Source: DATAXI01 sp963756185 (GTDB taxonomy: Bacteria > Verrucomicrobiota > Verrucomicrobiia > Chthoniobacterales > Chthoniobacteraceae). Taken from it: 64,000 nt of DNA. This document shows positions 37,228-46,229 of the stretch, piece after piece. Both the position numbers and the translations under genes were made by a program. The stretch's first letter is position 1; every line of letters begins with the position of its first letter. The stretch spans positions 558,001 to 622,000 of the forward strand of contig CAVWMS010000002.1 in the NCBI GenBank assembly GCA_963756185.1, written 5' to 3'. The notes below the pieces were generated by a model. The model did no database searches and was not told the origin of the DNA. It saw only the letters and a list, made by a program, of their open reading frames with translations.

Positions 37228-38002
37228 CTTTTACCCCCCTTTTGCCCGAACCCGCCCCCAGGATTCCTTCCCCGCTCCCTTCCTCCGCCGTCCCCAGCAT
37301 CACCACCGCGCTTGCGAAGAACACGAATACCGCCGCCGACCCCACCCATTCCCAAAACGCCAGGCGCCAGAAAACCGTGCCGCGAAAGAAATCCGTCACA
37401 CCCGTTCCCAGCCTCCCAAAATGCGCCAGCGCCACCATCACTCCGCTGCCCACCGCCCCCAGCGCCGGCAGCAACGTCGCCGCCTGCCAGATTCGCCGCA
37501 GCCCCCGCAGCCTTCGCCCCCGCTCCCCGGCCGCGCCGTTTCTCAGGCCGGCGCTTTGGCACGCGCACAGCATCCCCACTCCCAGCCCCACCGCCGACGT
37601 CCGCGCCAGCAATTCATGCGCACGCCGCATCCCCATCACCGTGTGCTGGTGCTGCGGCGCCACCAGCGCCGCCAGGATCAGGCAGCCGATTCCCACAACG
37701 AACGCCGGCCTCCGCACCCGTCGCGCCAGCGCGCTCGCGCCATCTCCCAGCTCACGGTCCATCCAGAGCGCCAGCGGCGCCATGCACAATCCCGCCAGCG
37801 CCACCCCCGCCGACGGCGCCCAGTACCAATCCGGGTTGTCCCTCGGCGAGAGCAGGTTCGAGATCACATTCCGGCGCCAGTCGTAGCCATGCGGAAAATG
37901 ACGCGCTCCCACCCACAGGCTTCCAAAGTAACACCCGAACAGCGCCCCGAGCAGCGCCACCCTCGTCCACCGCTGCCGCGGAAATACTGAAAAACGCCTC
38001 AT
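37220..38002 (-). CDS. polytopic membrane protein (DUF998-like)
   Basis: A 260-residue protein with about six membrane helices. YDWRRNVISNLLSPRDNPDW after the first helix resembles the DUF998 family of unknown function. The C-terminus (GAGSGKRGVKVP) is translated from the edge of the tandem array, so the ancestral end may have been replaced by the repeat. It is divergent from the next gene across a 145-base gap. Confidence 0.65.
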   Translation of the reverse strand: MRRFSVFPRQRWTRVALLGALFGCYFGSLWVGARHFPHGYDWRRNVISNLLSPRDNPDWYWAPSAGVALAGLCMAPLALWMDRELGDGASALARRVRRPAFVVGIGCLILAALVAPQHQHTVMGMRRAHELLARTSAVGLGVGMLCACQSAGLRNGAAGERGRRLRGLRRIWQAATLLPALGAVGSGVMVALAHFGRLGTGVTDFFRGTVFWRLAFWEWVGSAAVFVFFASAVVMLGTAEEGSGEGILGAGSGKRGVKVP

Positions 38003-38147
38003 GTTTGGCTCGCTCGCCGTAAGTCTCTCCTTTTATACCTCCGCGCAAGGCTTTTCCGGCCCGGCGTGTTTTCATCAGCGCCAGGGCGGATTTGGTAAAT
38101 ATCCGTACTGGATTTTCGTCCATTCCCGGTACACACATATCCCGCTT

Positions 38148-39170
38148 ATGCGCGTTCTCGTGTTCCCCATCCTCCTCCTTTTGCTGGCTCCGGCCCTCAT
38201 GGCCCAGTACACGCCGCAAGTCGACCCCAATTCCATGCTCCAGGATTTGGACAACTTGCAGCAGAAAGTCTCCAAGACCTCGAAGGCCCAGCTCAACCAG
38301 GACATTACCGATTTCTCAAACGCCTCCTCCGACGACACCTCCGCGCTCAATTTCTACTACCAGGCCATCTATGTCACCCGCTACCAGGGCCGGCCAAACG
38401 CCGACAGCGATTTTCGCGACTGGAAAAAACGCGAGTCCGATGAAAACAGGCTCTCCCCCTTTGCCATCCGCGTCTGTCTGCTCTACATGACCCTTTCCCT
38501 TCAGCGCATCGCCGGCCTGACCGATCCCCAGACCATCAATGCGGTCTTCTCCTACATGGATACCGCGCGCTCCCTCATCACCACCATCGAAAGTATGGCC
38601 CCCGATGATGCCGCCGTCGATGCCGGTCCCAGCCCGGGCCAGCGCGGACGCCGCCGCTTCGACAGGACCAACACACCCGCCGCCAACGGCCTCCCGCGAT
38701 TCGATACCGAAATTGTCGATAGCCCCATCTCCGGCAACATCTTCGCCACCTGGTACAACATCGGCGGTGAATTGGGCGCCATCCCCAAATGGGAGCAGGT
38801 TCCCATCAACCTCAACGGCATCTCGGATAAATTCCTCCTGCCCGCCATGCGCAAGACCCGCGATCGCCGCCTGCTCGATTACTGGGCCGCCAAGATCACC
38901 GCCGCAACCGCCCAGGCTTCCAAGTCCGACACCCCATTCTCCGTCGATTCCTACAATTCCAACCGTCTCCCGCAGTTGCTCTGGGCCCGCGCCGAGGACA
39001 CCATCGTGATCGGCCTTCGCGACCAGGGCCTCAATGAGATGTATCAGCTCGTCAAGCAGTACCCCAATCATCCCGACGCCGGCAAATGGATCAGCGAATT
39101 GAAGGGTCTCATCGCGAAGCCCGATGCGACGCCGGCTCCCTCGGACGTCGATGGCGGCGGCGGTAACTGA
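38148..39170 (+). CDS. exported protein of unknown function
   Basis: A 340-residue protein with a signal peptide (RVLVFPILLLLLAPALMAQ). The mature part is helical and polar, with LDNLQQKVSKTSKAQLNQDI near the start and an Asp/Gly-rich end. A repeat-protein-like periplasmic scaffold is possible, but I recognise no family. I start at ATG 38148; earlier in-frame sequence is intergenic. A hairpin cluster follows the stop. Confidence 0.6.
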   Translation: MRVLVFPILLLLLAPALMAQYTPQVDPNSMLQDLDNLQQKVSKTSKAQLNQDITDFSNASSDDTSALNFYYQAIYVTRYQGRPNADSDFRDWKKRESDENRLSPFAIRVCLLYMTLSLQRIAGLTDPQTINAVFSYMDTARSLITTIESMAPDDAAVDAGPSPGQRGRRRFDRTNTPAANGLPRFDTEIVDSPISGNIFATWYNIGGELGAIPKWEQVPINLNGISDKFLLPAMRKTRDRRLLDYWAAKITAATAQASKSDTPFSVDSYNSNRLPQLLWARAEDTIVIGLRDQGLNEMYQLVKQYPNHPDAGKWISELKGLIAKPDATPAPSDVDGGGGN

Positions 39171-39193
39171 CCCGGTTCGGGCGGCCGATTTGT

Positions 39194-39243
39194 CAGGGCA
39201 GAGCGCCCTGTTTGAAGACATTAGTGTCTTGTTTTAAGACACT
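39194..39243 (+). promoter_or_regulatory. overlapping hairpins upstream of the sigma factor gene
   Basis: CAGGGC/GCCCTG (39194-39210) forms one stem. Then AAGACA (39215-39220), AGTGTCTT (39223-39230) and AAGACACT (39236-39243) compete: the middle arm can pair with either flank. The longer choice is a perfect 8-bp stem with loop GTTTT. It lies between an exported-protein gene and the ECF sigma factor, 128 bases before the latter. It may be a terminator for the upstream gene or an attenuator. Confidence 0.45.
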
Positions 39244-39370
39244 ATTTCAGCCCATTCCTGGCACTTCCCCTGAGAAAACGCCATCGGCATACGCATTGCT
39301 AAAGGTGCTGCTGGCACTTTGCCATAACCCATTCCCGGCCTCCCGGGAAGCATCCCGAAGCGAAAAAACC

Positions 39371-39988
39371 ATGAATGCCATACTCGAACATCCTGTTGCC
39401 GAAACTGCCCACCCCTCTCCGCTCGATCTCACCGACGAGCAGCTCATGAATATGCTCCAGCAGCGCGATCCCGTCGCCCTCGAGTATCTCTATGACCGGC
39501 ACTGCGGCATCGTGAAATCCCTCGGCATGAAAGTCGTCCACAACGAGGCCGAAGCCGAGGACCTGCTCCAGGAAATCTTCATGGAAATCTGGAACCGCGC
39601 CGCCGGCTACGATCCCAACAAGGGCAAGCCCCTTGGCTGGATCGTCACCCTGGCGCGCCGCCGCGCCATCGACCGGCTGCGCAAATGCCAGAGCCATTGC
39701 CGAGCCGAGGAGCGCCTGCGCGAGGAAGTCGAACAGCAGCCCGATGCATGGACCACCGATCCCGAGGAGGATTTCGTGATGGCGGACATCCGCGAGACGC
39801 TGCTCGGCCTCATCAAGACGCTGCCCATAGCGCAGCAACAGGCCATCGACCTCGCCTTCTACAAGGGGATGAGCCAGCGCGAGATCGCCGCGCACACCGG
39901 CATCCCACTCGGCACCATCAAGACCCGCCTCGAGCTCGGCCTGAAAAAGCTCACCGTCGCGCTCAAGGATTACGCCGGCGAATTCTGA
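39371..39988 (+). CDS. ECF-family RNA polymerase sigma factor
   Basis: This 205-residue protein has sigma region 2 (AEDLLQEIFMEIWNRAAGYD; GWIVTLARRRAIDRLRK) and region 4 with its helix-turn-helix (MSQREIAAHTGIPLGTIKTR), and no region 3 (about 39 acidic linker residues). It would direct RNA polymerase to a small regulon, probably stress-related. No anti-sigma factor is encoded next to it: the downstream gene is a Nudix hydrolase after an 80-base gap. I start at ATG 39371; upstream in-frame sequence is intergenic. Confidence 0.92.
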   Translation: MNAILEHPVAETAHPSPLDLTDEQLMNMLQQRDPVALEYLYDRHCGIVKSLGMKVVHNEAEAEDLLQEIFMEIWNRAAGYDPNKGKPLGWIVTLARRRAIDRLRKCQSHCRAEERLREEVEQQPDAWTTDPEEDFVMADIRETLLGLIKTLPIAQQQAIDLAFYKGMSQREIAAHTGIPLGTIKTRLELGLKKLTVALKDYAGEF

Positions 39989-40065
39989 CCGGGTAATCCT
40001 TTTGCGTTCCCGCGAGTCCAATCCTCGCGTGTTGCGCAATCCCCTCCCGTTGCCATATTGGCGGG

Positions 40066-40629
40066 ATGAATCGCCAGGAGTTGCGCGCCCAGCTTGCCGC
40101 CATGGACCTCGCGCGCCGGCCAGACGAGGAGTCGGCCCGCGCCCGCATGCTCGCGCTGCTCGACGGCACGCCTGATTGCTTCCTCCGCACATCCTACCCG
40201 GCGCATTTCACCGGCAGCGCGCTGGTCGTCGACGCGGCTGGCGAACGCGCGCTGCTCCATCACCACCGCAAGCTCGACCGCTGGCTGCAATTCGGCGGCC
40301 ATTGCGACGGCGACGAGGACATCCTGCGCGTCGCGCGCCGCGAGGCGCTCGAGGAATCCGGCATCGGGGGCCTCGTCGTCGCATCGTCGCGCCCGTTCGA
40401 TCTCGACATCCACCAGATTCCCGCCCACGGCGCCGAGCCGGTCCATTTTCATTACGATGTCCGCTTCATGCTCATCGCGCCCGAGTCCGCCGCGCCGGTG
40501 GCCAGCGAGGAAAGCCGCGATTTGCGCTGGTTCACTCCCGGCGAACTCGACGCGCTCGATCTCGACCAAAGCCTCCGCCGCATGATCCGCAAATGGCGCG
40601 CCATCGCGGCCCGCCGCGCCCACAGCTAA
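40066..40629 (+). CDS. Nudix hydrolase
   Basis: A 187-residue protein with an exact Nudix box at 78-100 (G78, E84, R92-E93, E96-E97, G99), which binds the divalent metal that cleaves nucleoside diphosphate-X bonds. The N-terminal 45 residues are helical, and EPVHFHYDVRFMLIAPE follows the box. The substrate is not evident. Its stop overlaps the start of the thioesterase gene (TAATG). Confidence 0.9.
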   Translation: MNRQELRAQLAAMDLARRPDEESARARMLALLDGTPDCFLRTSYPAHFTGSALVVDAAGERALLHHHRKLDRWLQFGGHCDGDEDILRVARREALEESGIGGLVVASSRPFDLDIHQIPAHGAEPVHFHYDVRFMLIAPESAAPVASEESRDLRWFTPGELDALDLDQSLRRMIRKWRAIAARRAHS

Positions 40630-41051
40630 TGGAAACGCCAACCATCGAAACCGAGACGCAGGTGATGTTCTTCGACACGGATTGCGCCGCCGTGGTCCAC
40701 AACATCGCCTACCTGCGCATGATCGAAGTCGCCCGCACCCTCCTCGCCGAAAAACTCGGCATGGGCCTGCGCGCCATGGCCGAAAACAAGCAATACCCCG
40801 TCGTCGTGCGCACGGAGATCGATTACCGCAAACCGGCCGTCCTGGGCGATGTGCTCGTGATCCACGGCAGGCTCGACACCGTCGAGCGCATGCGTTTCTG
40901 GTGCGCCTTCGAGGTTCGCCGCCGCGGCGACGATGCGCTCATCGCCCAGTGCCGCCAGATGCTCGCGCTCATCCAGATGCCTCCCGGCCGCCCCATGCGC
41001 CTGCCCGCCGAGTGGACCGAACGTTACGCCCACCTCGCGAAGCGCCGGTAG
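40629..41051 (+). CDS. 4HBT-family acyl-CoA thioesterase (YbgC-like)
   Basis: A 140-residue hotdog-fold protein. The active-site stretch MFFDTDCAAVVHNIAYLRMI has the Asp-x-x-x-x-x-x-His pattern of YbgC-type thioesterases. In many Gram-negative bacteria ybgC heads the tol-pal operon. Here tolQ lies 860 bases away on the same strand, with one opposing gene between, so a remnant of that association is plausible. Confidence 0.85.
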   Translation: METPTIETETQVMFFDTDCAAVVHNIAYLRMIEVARTLLAEKLGMGLRAMAENKQYPVVVRTEIDYRKPAVLGDVLVIHGRLDTVERMRFWCAFEVRRRGDDALIAQCRQMLALIQMPPGRPMRLPAEWTERYAHLAKRR

Positions 41052-41057
41052 CGCGCC

Positions 41058-41852
41058 TCACTTCTGGCCAAACTGGCTGAGCAGGTTCAGGAATTGTTCC
41101 GCCGTCAGCTTCAGCACGTCGGTTCCCTGCGGCTGGAATGTCGCCTCCGGCAAATCCGGCGGCAGCGAAATTTTGTCGATCTCCACCGTGCCGGTCCACG
41201 AGGGCCCCTTGAGCGTAACTTTGGCGAGGGAATAATCCGCGCCCACCCACATCCGCGCGGTCCAATTCTCCGCGTGCATCGACTTCGCCAGCTCCGGCAT
41301 CAATTGCACATCCAGCACGCGGTATGGCGCGTTATTGATCGTGTCGTCGCCGGCGTCCTCGACTTGAAACAGCACCGGCAGGAAAACCAATTCCTTCTGC
41401 GGAATCGGCAGCGTCAACGGGCCCATCGCCGCCGCTGCTTCGGATTCGAATTTCTTCTTCTTTTTTCCGGAGAGCGGCTTCTGTTCCGCCTGCGCCAGCA
41501 GCGGCTGGATTTGCGAGCCCGGCGTCGCCCACAGCGTGTCGCCGTCGCGGCAGACCGTCAGCATTTGCCCGGCGATGGGCGCCTGGATCAGGACTGCGTC
41601 CGGCGTCACCACGGCGATGTGCACCGCCTGGCCCTGAAGCTCGGGGGGCAACTTGCTCGCCTCAAGGAGCTTCGCGTCGATGACCAAACCTTGCGGGACG
41701 GGATTCCCATTGGCGTCGGGTGTGAAGACCTTCACGATCGGCACCAGCGCCTTGCCCAGCACGTCGTAGGGATTTTCGCGCGTATCGGCGTGCGCGGCCC
41801 CGCAGGCCGTCATCGCCAGCGCGCATATAAAGTATTCGCGGGCACTTCTCAT
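41058..41852 (-). CDS. exported protein of unknown function
   Basis: 264 residues from ATG 41852, with a signal peptide (REYFICALAMTACGAAHA). The mature part reads AKLLEASKLPPELQGQAVHI, then MGPLTLPIPQKELVFLPVLF, and ends in WTGTVEIDKISLPPDLPEAT. This could be an outer-membrane lipid-carrier-like (LolA-type) fold, but I cannot assign it. Longer open frame upstream is a shadow of tolQ. It is divergent from tolQ across 57 bases. Confidence 0.6.
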   Translation of the reverse strand: MRSAREYFICALAMTACGAAHADTRENPYDVLGKALVPIVKVFTPDANGNPVPQGLVIDAKLLEASKLPPELQGQAVHIAVVTPDAVLIQAPIAGQMLTVCRDGDTLWATPGSQIQPLLAQAEQKPLSGKKKKKFESEAAAAMGPLTLPIPQKELVFLPVLFQVEDAGDDTINNAPYRVLDVQLMPELAKSMHAENWTARMWVGADYSLAKVTLKGPSWTGTVEIDKISLPPDLPEATFQPQGTDVLKLTAEQFLNLLSQFGQK

Positions 41853-41909
41853 TTGCTTACAATTGCGGAGCGTATGGCATACAATCGATAACGAACCGCG
41901 GTTCGCCAA

Positions 41910-42671
41910 ATGGCATTTTCCATTTTCCCAGCGCCCATTCTCGCCGCCGGACTCATCTTCGCTCTCAATCACTCCACCGTGCCCGCCAGGGCCGTGCTGA
42001 TCACGCTTTTTTTCGCGTCGATATTCTCCTGGTCGGTCATGTGGACAAAGCTGCGCGTCATCCGCATCGCCAGGCGCCAGGCGCGCGAGTTTCGCAATCA
42101 CTTTCGCGCCGACCGCCAGCCGCTGCGGCTCTATTCGCTCGGCGCGCGCTTCGACGGCACGCCGCTCTACGACGTTTACATCGCCGGGTGCGAGGAACTG
42201 ACTTTCCATCTGCTCGGCTCCTCGGAAGTCGATGAGACTTTTCGCGGGCGGCTGGAAATCGCCAGCCCCATTTCCTCCGCGCAAATGCGCGCGGTCGAAT
42301 CCGCGATGGAGCGCGCCGTCGGCGAAAGCTCGCTGCGGCTCGAGTCGCAAATGATCCTGCTGGCCAGCGCCGTCAGCGGCGCGCCGTTCCTCGGGTTGCT
42401 CGGCACCGTCTGGGGCGTGATGGATACATTCGGCAACGTCGCCACCGCCGGCTCGGCCAATCTCACCGCCATGGCGCCCGGCGTTTCCGCCGCGCTCATT
42501 ACCACCGTCACCGGCTTGCTCGTCGCGATTCCCGCCATGTTCGGCTACAACTTTCTCGTCACCAGCATCCGCGCGATGACTGTCGACATGGACAATTTCG
42601 CCGCCGAACTCTCGAGCGAGTTCGCCCATCGCTACCTCGACCCCGGCCCGCGCGCCGCGCCGCGCCGCTGA
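41910..42671 (+). CDS. tolQ: TolQ/ExbB/MotA-type proton channel subunit
   Basis: A 253-residue inner-membrane protein with an N-terminal helix, a cytoplasmic loop (SLRLESQMILLASAVSGAPF) and the two conserved C-terminal helices (LGLLGTVWGVMDTFGN; MAPGVSAALITTVTGLLVAI). With TolR it forms the proton channel that powers the Tol-Pal system for outer-membrane constriction. I call it TolQ rather than ExbB because tolR, tolA-like and tolB genes follow in an overlapping operon. Confidence 0.92.
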   Translation: MAFSIFPAPILAAGLIFALNHSTVPARAVLITLFFASIFSWSVMWTKLRVIRIARRQAREFRNHFRADRQPLRLYSLGARFDGTPLYDVYIAGCEELTFHLLGSSEVDETFRGRLEIASPISSAQMRAVESAMERAVGESSLRLESQMILLASAVSGAPFLGLLGTVWGVMDTFGNVATAGSANLTAMAPGVSAALITTVTGLLVAIPAMFGYNFLVTSIRAMTVDMDNFAAELSSEFAHRYLDPGPRAAPRR

Positions 42672-42690
42672 TCCCGCATACCTTTTTTCC

Positions 42691-43107
42691 ATGCGCCGCT
42701 TCTCGGCCAAACATTCATTCCAGACCCTGTCGGAGATCAACGTCACGCCGCTGCTCGATCTCGCCTTCGTGCTGCTCATTATTTTCATCATCACCACGCC
42801 GTTGATGGAAAAGAGCACCGGCATCATCCTCCCCTCGAGCAAGGCCTCGAGCGACGCCGTCAATCCCGCCCAGGTCCAGACCGTCTCGATCACGAAGGAC
42901 GACGTGATCTCCTTGAATAGCCAGACCGTCACGCTCGACCAATTGACATCGCTCCTTTCCGGGAAAAATTCAGCCTCGGGCGGAATCGCCGTCGTGGTCC
43001 GCTCTCATCGCGAGCTCTCCGTGCAGAAGCTCGTGGACGTCCTCGACGCCGTCCGGCGGGCGGGGGTGACCAAGGTGGCGGTGATGACCAACCCGGAGAA
43101 CGAATGA
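42691..43107 (+). CDS. tolR: TolR/ExbD-type protein
   Basis: A 138-residue protein with one TM helix carrying the conserved Asp (NVTPLLDLAFVLLIIFIITT), essential for proton coupling, and a periplasmic domain. Its stop overlaps the start of the next gene (ATGA). Confidence 0.92.
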   Translation: MRRFSAKHSFQTLSEINVTPLLDLAFVLLIIFIITTPLMEKSTGIILPSSKASSDAVNPAQVQTVSITKDDVISLNSQTVTLDQLTSLLSGKNSASGGIAVVVRSHRELSVQKLVDVLDAVRRAGVTKVAVMTNPENE

Positions 43108-44060
43108 GCCCCGGCCAGGAGGACCGCGGCACCTTCCGGCGCAACGTCATCATCATCGCCGCGCTCCACGTGCTGCTCCTCGGCGGGCTCTGGCTCTTTG
43201 CCGTCTGGCGCAATTCGGCGCAACAGGCCGACGCCCTCGACTGGCTGGATGGCGGCGGCGACCTTGCCGCGTCGGAAAAGGCCCAGCCCACCCCCGAGGA
43301 CGACGCGCAGCCGGACGACGAAACTCCCACGCCCGCGCCCGAACAAACCCCGCCGCCCGACGAAAACGCCCCGCCCAGCCAGATCGTGCTGCCCGGCGCA
43401 TCGCCCGCCGCCATCACGCCCACGCCGAGACCGACGCCGAAACCGACGCCAACGCCAAGGGAAACGCCCACCCCAAAGGAGGATACGCCAACTCCCAAGC
43501 CCAGGCCAAAACCAAGCCCGAGCCACAAGCCAAAGCCAAAATCCTCGACTTCTCCCAGGAAGCATCCGAGCCCGAAACCCTCCGCCCACAAGAGCCATTC
43601 GCCCGACGAAGAAAACGAAAGCGAAACCGATGAGCAGGCCGCCTTCCAAAAAGCGACCGACCACAGCCCCGCTCCGGGCCAGGGCGACCATGGCACAGTT
43701 CCCGGCTCCGGCGGCGGCAACCGCGGCGGCAAAGGGCACGCGGGCGGCGGCTCGAGCGGCGGCGATTTCAGCGGATATTACTCGAAACTTTACCAGACCT
43801 TTTACAACAGTTGGGACCAGCCGACTTCCATCCTCACCCCGAATTCGAAATTCTCCGCGCTCGTCAAAATTCGCATCGAGAAGGATGGCGCCATTTCTGA
43901 CGTGTCCCTCGACCAGCCTTCCGGTAATGAATTGATGGACCAGTCCGTCATGGAAGCGGCCCATCGCGTCTCCAAGGTCGATCCCCTCCCCGAGGGCCTC
44001 GGCGACGGCGGCTCCTACGAAGTCAAAATCAATTTCGAACTCGATCCGCAATCCCAATGA
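43104..44060 (+). CDS. tolA: TolA/TonB-like periplasm-spanning protein
   Basis: A 318-residue protein with an N-terminal TM helix (VIIIAALHVLLLGGLWLF), a Pro/Thr/Lys-rich spacer of about 170 residues and a C-terminal TonB/TolA-like domain (SALVKIRIEKDGAISDVSLD; LMDQSVMEAAHRVSKVDPLP). The spacer resembles TonB more than the Ala-rich helix of E. coli TolA. Position between tolR and tolB favours a TolA role. Its stop overlaps the tolB start (ATGA). Confidence 0.8.
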   Translation: MSPGQEDRGTFRRNVIIIAALHVLLLGGLWLFAVWRNSAQQADALDWLDGGGDLAASEKAQPTPEDDAQPDDETPTPAPEQTPPPDENAPPSQIVLPGASPAAITPTPRPTPKPTPTPRETPTPKEDTPTPKPRPKPSPSHKPKPKSSTSPRKHPSPKPSAHKSHSPDEENESETDEQAAFQKATDHSPAPGQGDHGTVPGSGGGNRGGKGHAGGGSSGGDFSGYYSKLYQTFYNSWDQPTSILTPNSKFSALVKIRIEKDGAISDVSLDQPSGNELMDQSVMEAAHRVSKVDPLPEGLGDGGSYEVKINFELDPQSQ

Positions 44061-45217
44061 TCAACATCCGCAAACTCCGCATCCCGCTTTTCGCCCTCGC
44101 GTTTTTCGCCGCCGCGTCCCTGGCCGCCAATGCCGCGGAAGCGCCCGTCATCACCATCAGCAAAAGCGACCTGATCGCCCTCTCCATCCAGCCGGTCTCC
44201 GGTCCGGACGGCGCGGTCATCACCCGCACGCTCGAGTCCGACCTCGCGGCGACCGGCTATTTCACGCTCGCCGGCGCCGGCAGCGGGGCGATGGTGGTCG
44301 AGGGCTCGTCGAATGGCTCGGAGCTCGACGGCAAGGTGGATGACCACAGCGGCCACGCCGCCGTTGCGGGCACTTACAGCGGCGACGCGCGCGCGCGGGC
44401 GCATGCGTTCGCCAACGACATCGTGCAAACGCTCACCGGCAACCGCGGCATCGCCGGCACGCGCATCGCGTTCAGTTCCGCACGCACCGGACAAAAAGAA
44501 ATCTACATCGCCGATTGCGACGGCTCGCAGGTCCAGCAACTCACGCATGACAATTCCATCTCCGTCGGCCCGAGCCTCTCGCCCGACGGCCGCCTGCTCG
44601 CCTACACCGGCTACAAGGCCGGCTACCCGGACATTTATCTCGTCAATCTCGCGACCGGCTCGCGCGAACGCATCATCAAGTTCCCAGGCACCAATTCCGG
44701 CGCCGCCTTCGCGCCCGGTGGCGACCGGCTCGCCTGCACGTTGAGCAAGGATGGGAACCCGGAGCTTTACGTCTGCGGGCTCAACGGCAGCGCCCACCGC
44801 CTCACGCACACGCCCGGCATCGAGTCCTCGCCCACGTGGTCGCCCAACGGCGACGAGATCATCTATTCCTACGATGACCATGGCGGCCCGCAGCTTTACC
44901 GTATCTCCGCCTCGGGCGGCTCCGGCCAGCAAATCCCGACCGGCTACAATTATTGCACGGAGCCGAATTGGTCGCCGGACGGCGCCAAGGTCGCGTTCAA
45001 CGTCCGCCAGGGGGGTGAATTCGCGGTCGCTATCCTGGACCTGCGCGGCGGGGGCGTTCGCGTCGTGGCCACCGGCGAGCGCCCCTCCTGGGGTCCCGAT
45101 TCGCGCCACATCCTTTACTCCGACGATGGCAACCTCTACCTGATGGACGTGCAGACCGGACGCAAGAAAGCGATCGTCACCGGCCTGGACGCCACGGAGC
45201 CGACATGGGCGAACTGA
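44057..45217 (+). CDS. tolB: TolB beta-propeller protein
   Basis: A 386-residue periplasmic protein with a signal peptide (FALAFFAAASLAANAAE), the N-terminal alpha-beta domain and a six-bladed propeller with DPP-type blades (LSPDGRLLAYTGYKAGYPDI; WSPNGDEIIYSYDDHGGPQL; WSPDGAKVAF). TolB binds Pal and links the outer membrane to TolA. Usually pal follows directly; here the only pal-like gene is at 59.7 kb. Confidence 0.92.
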   Translation: MINIRKLRIPLFALAFFAAASLAANAAEAPVITISKSDLIALSIQPVSGPDGAVITRTLESDLAATGYFTLAGAGSGAMVVEGSSNGSELDGKVDDHSGHAAVAGTYSGDARARAHAFANDIVQTLTGNRGIAGTRIAFSSARTGQKEIYIADCDGSQVQQLTHDNSISVGPSLSPDGRLLAYTGYKAGYPDIYLVNLATGSRERIIKFPGTNSGAAFAPGGDRLACTLSKDGNPELYVCGLNGSAHRLTHTPGIESSPTWSPNGDEIIYSYDDHGGPQLYRISASGGSGQQIPTGYNYCTEPNWSPDGAKVAFNVRQGGEFAVAILDLRGGGVRVVATGERPSWGPDSRHILYSDDGNLYLMDVQTGRKKAIVTGLDATEPTWAN

Positions 45218-45239
45218 TGGTGGGAATTGCTGATTGCCC

Positions 45240-45271
45240 TTCGACAGGCTCAGGGCCTTGAGCTTGCCGAA
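45240..45271. repeat. imperfect inverted repeat (dispersed type)
   Basis: TTCGACAGGCTCA and TGAGCTTGCCGAA pair around GGGCCT, with two mismatches. This resembles a palindrome widespread across many bacterial genomes. It lies between tolB and the BatD-like gene and is flanked by GCTGATT repeats. Confidence 0.65.
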
Positions 45272-45330
45272 ACGGCTGATCTCAGATTGCTGATTTTCTG
45301 AGTGAACATGAATCCATTTGGAAAAATCTC

Positions 45331-46218
45331 GTGAAAATACGTTCTTTTATTTTCTTGATCGTTTTCGCGATTTCAGTCCCCGCAGGTTTTTGCGCGCCGA
45401 CTGTCTCCGGAACCCTTTCGAAGCAGACTGCAAAGCTCGACGAGACGGTCTCTCTGAGCTTCGTTTTTGATGGAGTAAGCGGCAAAACCCTCAAGCCGCC
45501 GGAGACGGTCCCCGTTAAAGGTCTCGATATTACCTATACCTCCATCAACTCCAGTTACTACTATTCCTCAACATCGAGCAGCGAATCCGCAACCGTCGTT
45601 TACTCCATCGTTCCAACGGCGCCTGGCACATTCGAGATTCCATCGCTCACATTTATTGCGGGCGATAGCAAAATCGTATCGGAACCCCTCAAACTTACTG
45701 TCCTGAACGAGAGCAACCCACCACCCGCACTTGCCGACCCAAAGACCGCATTCGCCAGGTTGATCCTGCCCACCCGGATCGGCATCGTTGGCCAACCCTT
45801 GTTGATGGCGTTGCGAGTTAGCTGGGATAGTTCCATTAATAATCTTCAATTCCTCTCTCAAAATGGGTTCCCGCAACTCAAGGAAGATGGATTCAACGTA
45901 TCCAAGCCGCAGGGCATTAGCGGCGGAAGCGCGACTTACAATGGCCGGAATTACATAGAACGGACTTTTTTATACTTTATCACCCCGTCCAGACCTGGAA
46001 AGCTGGTGATAAGTCCTGCAGTGGTGGACTGTGGAGTCCAAAAATTGGCTCAAAATACGGACCCGCTTTTCACTGAAACGCTCGGCTCGAACCCGCTTCG
46101 ACCCATCGATAACACCCCTGATCTAAAGAATGGCCAGCATATCAGAATCATCAGCGACAAAAAGGAAATCGAGGTGATTGCACCGCCGGGACTGCCATCC
46201 CTGACAACTGCCCCCTGA
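45331..46218 (+). CDS. BatD-like protein, apparently lacking its C-terminal part
   Basis: 295 residues from a GTG start. It has a signal peptide (IFLIVFAISVPAGFC) and two beta-rich domains typical of BatD (oxygen-tolerance) proteins (ETVSLSFVFDG; YSIVPTAPGTFEIPSLTFIA; YFITPSRPGKLVISPAVVDC). Complete BatD proteins are usually 450-600 residues with a C-terminal TM helix; this one stops at GLPSLTTAP before that point. It could be a short family member or a truncated copy. AT content is higher than in tolB. No other Bat genes are near. Confidence 0.55.
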   Translation: MKIRSFIFLIVFAISVPAGFCAPTVSGTLSKQTAKLDETVSLSFVFDGVSGKTLKPPETVPVKGLDITYTSINSSYYYSSTSSSESATVVYSIVPTAPGTFEIPSLTFIAGDSKIVSEPLKLTVLNESNPPPALADPKTAFARLILPTRIGIVGQPLLMALRVSWDSSINNLQFLSQNGFPQLKEDGFNVSKPQGISGGSATYNGRNYIERTFLYFITPSRPGKLVISPAVVDCGVQKLAQNTDPLFTETLGSNPLRPIDNTPDLKNGQHIRIISDKKEIEVIAPPGLPSLTTAP

Positions 46219-46229
46219 TATTACCTCGC

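Noticed and set aside
36778..38022. A 414-codon plus-strand frame
   Set aside because: Its first part is tandem repeat DNA and the rest is antisense to the DUF998-like gene; Pro/Ala/Ser-rich.
41853..42932. A 360-codon N-terminal extension of the exported protein at 41058-41852
   Set aside because: It is antisense to tolQ, rich in Gly/Arg/Glu, and a good signal peptide begins at 41852.
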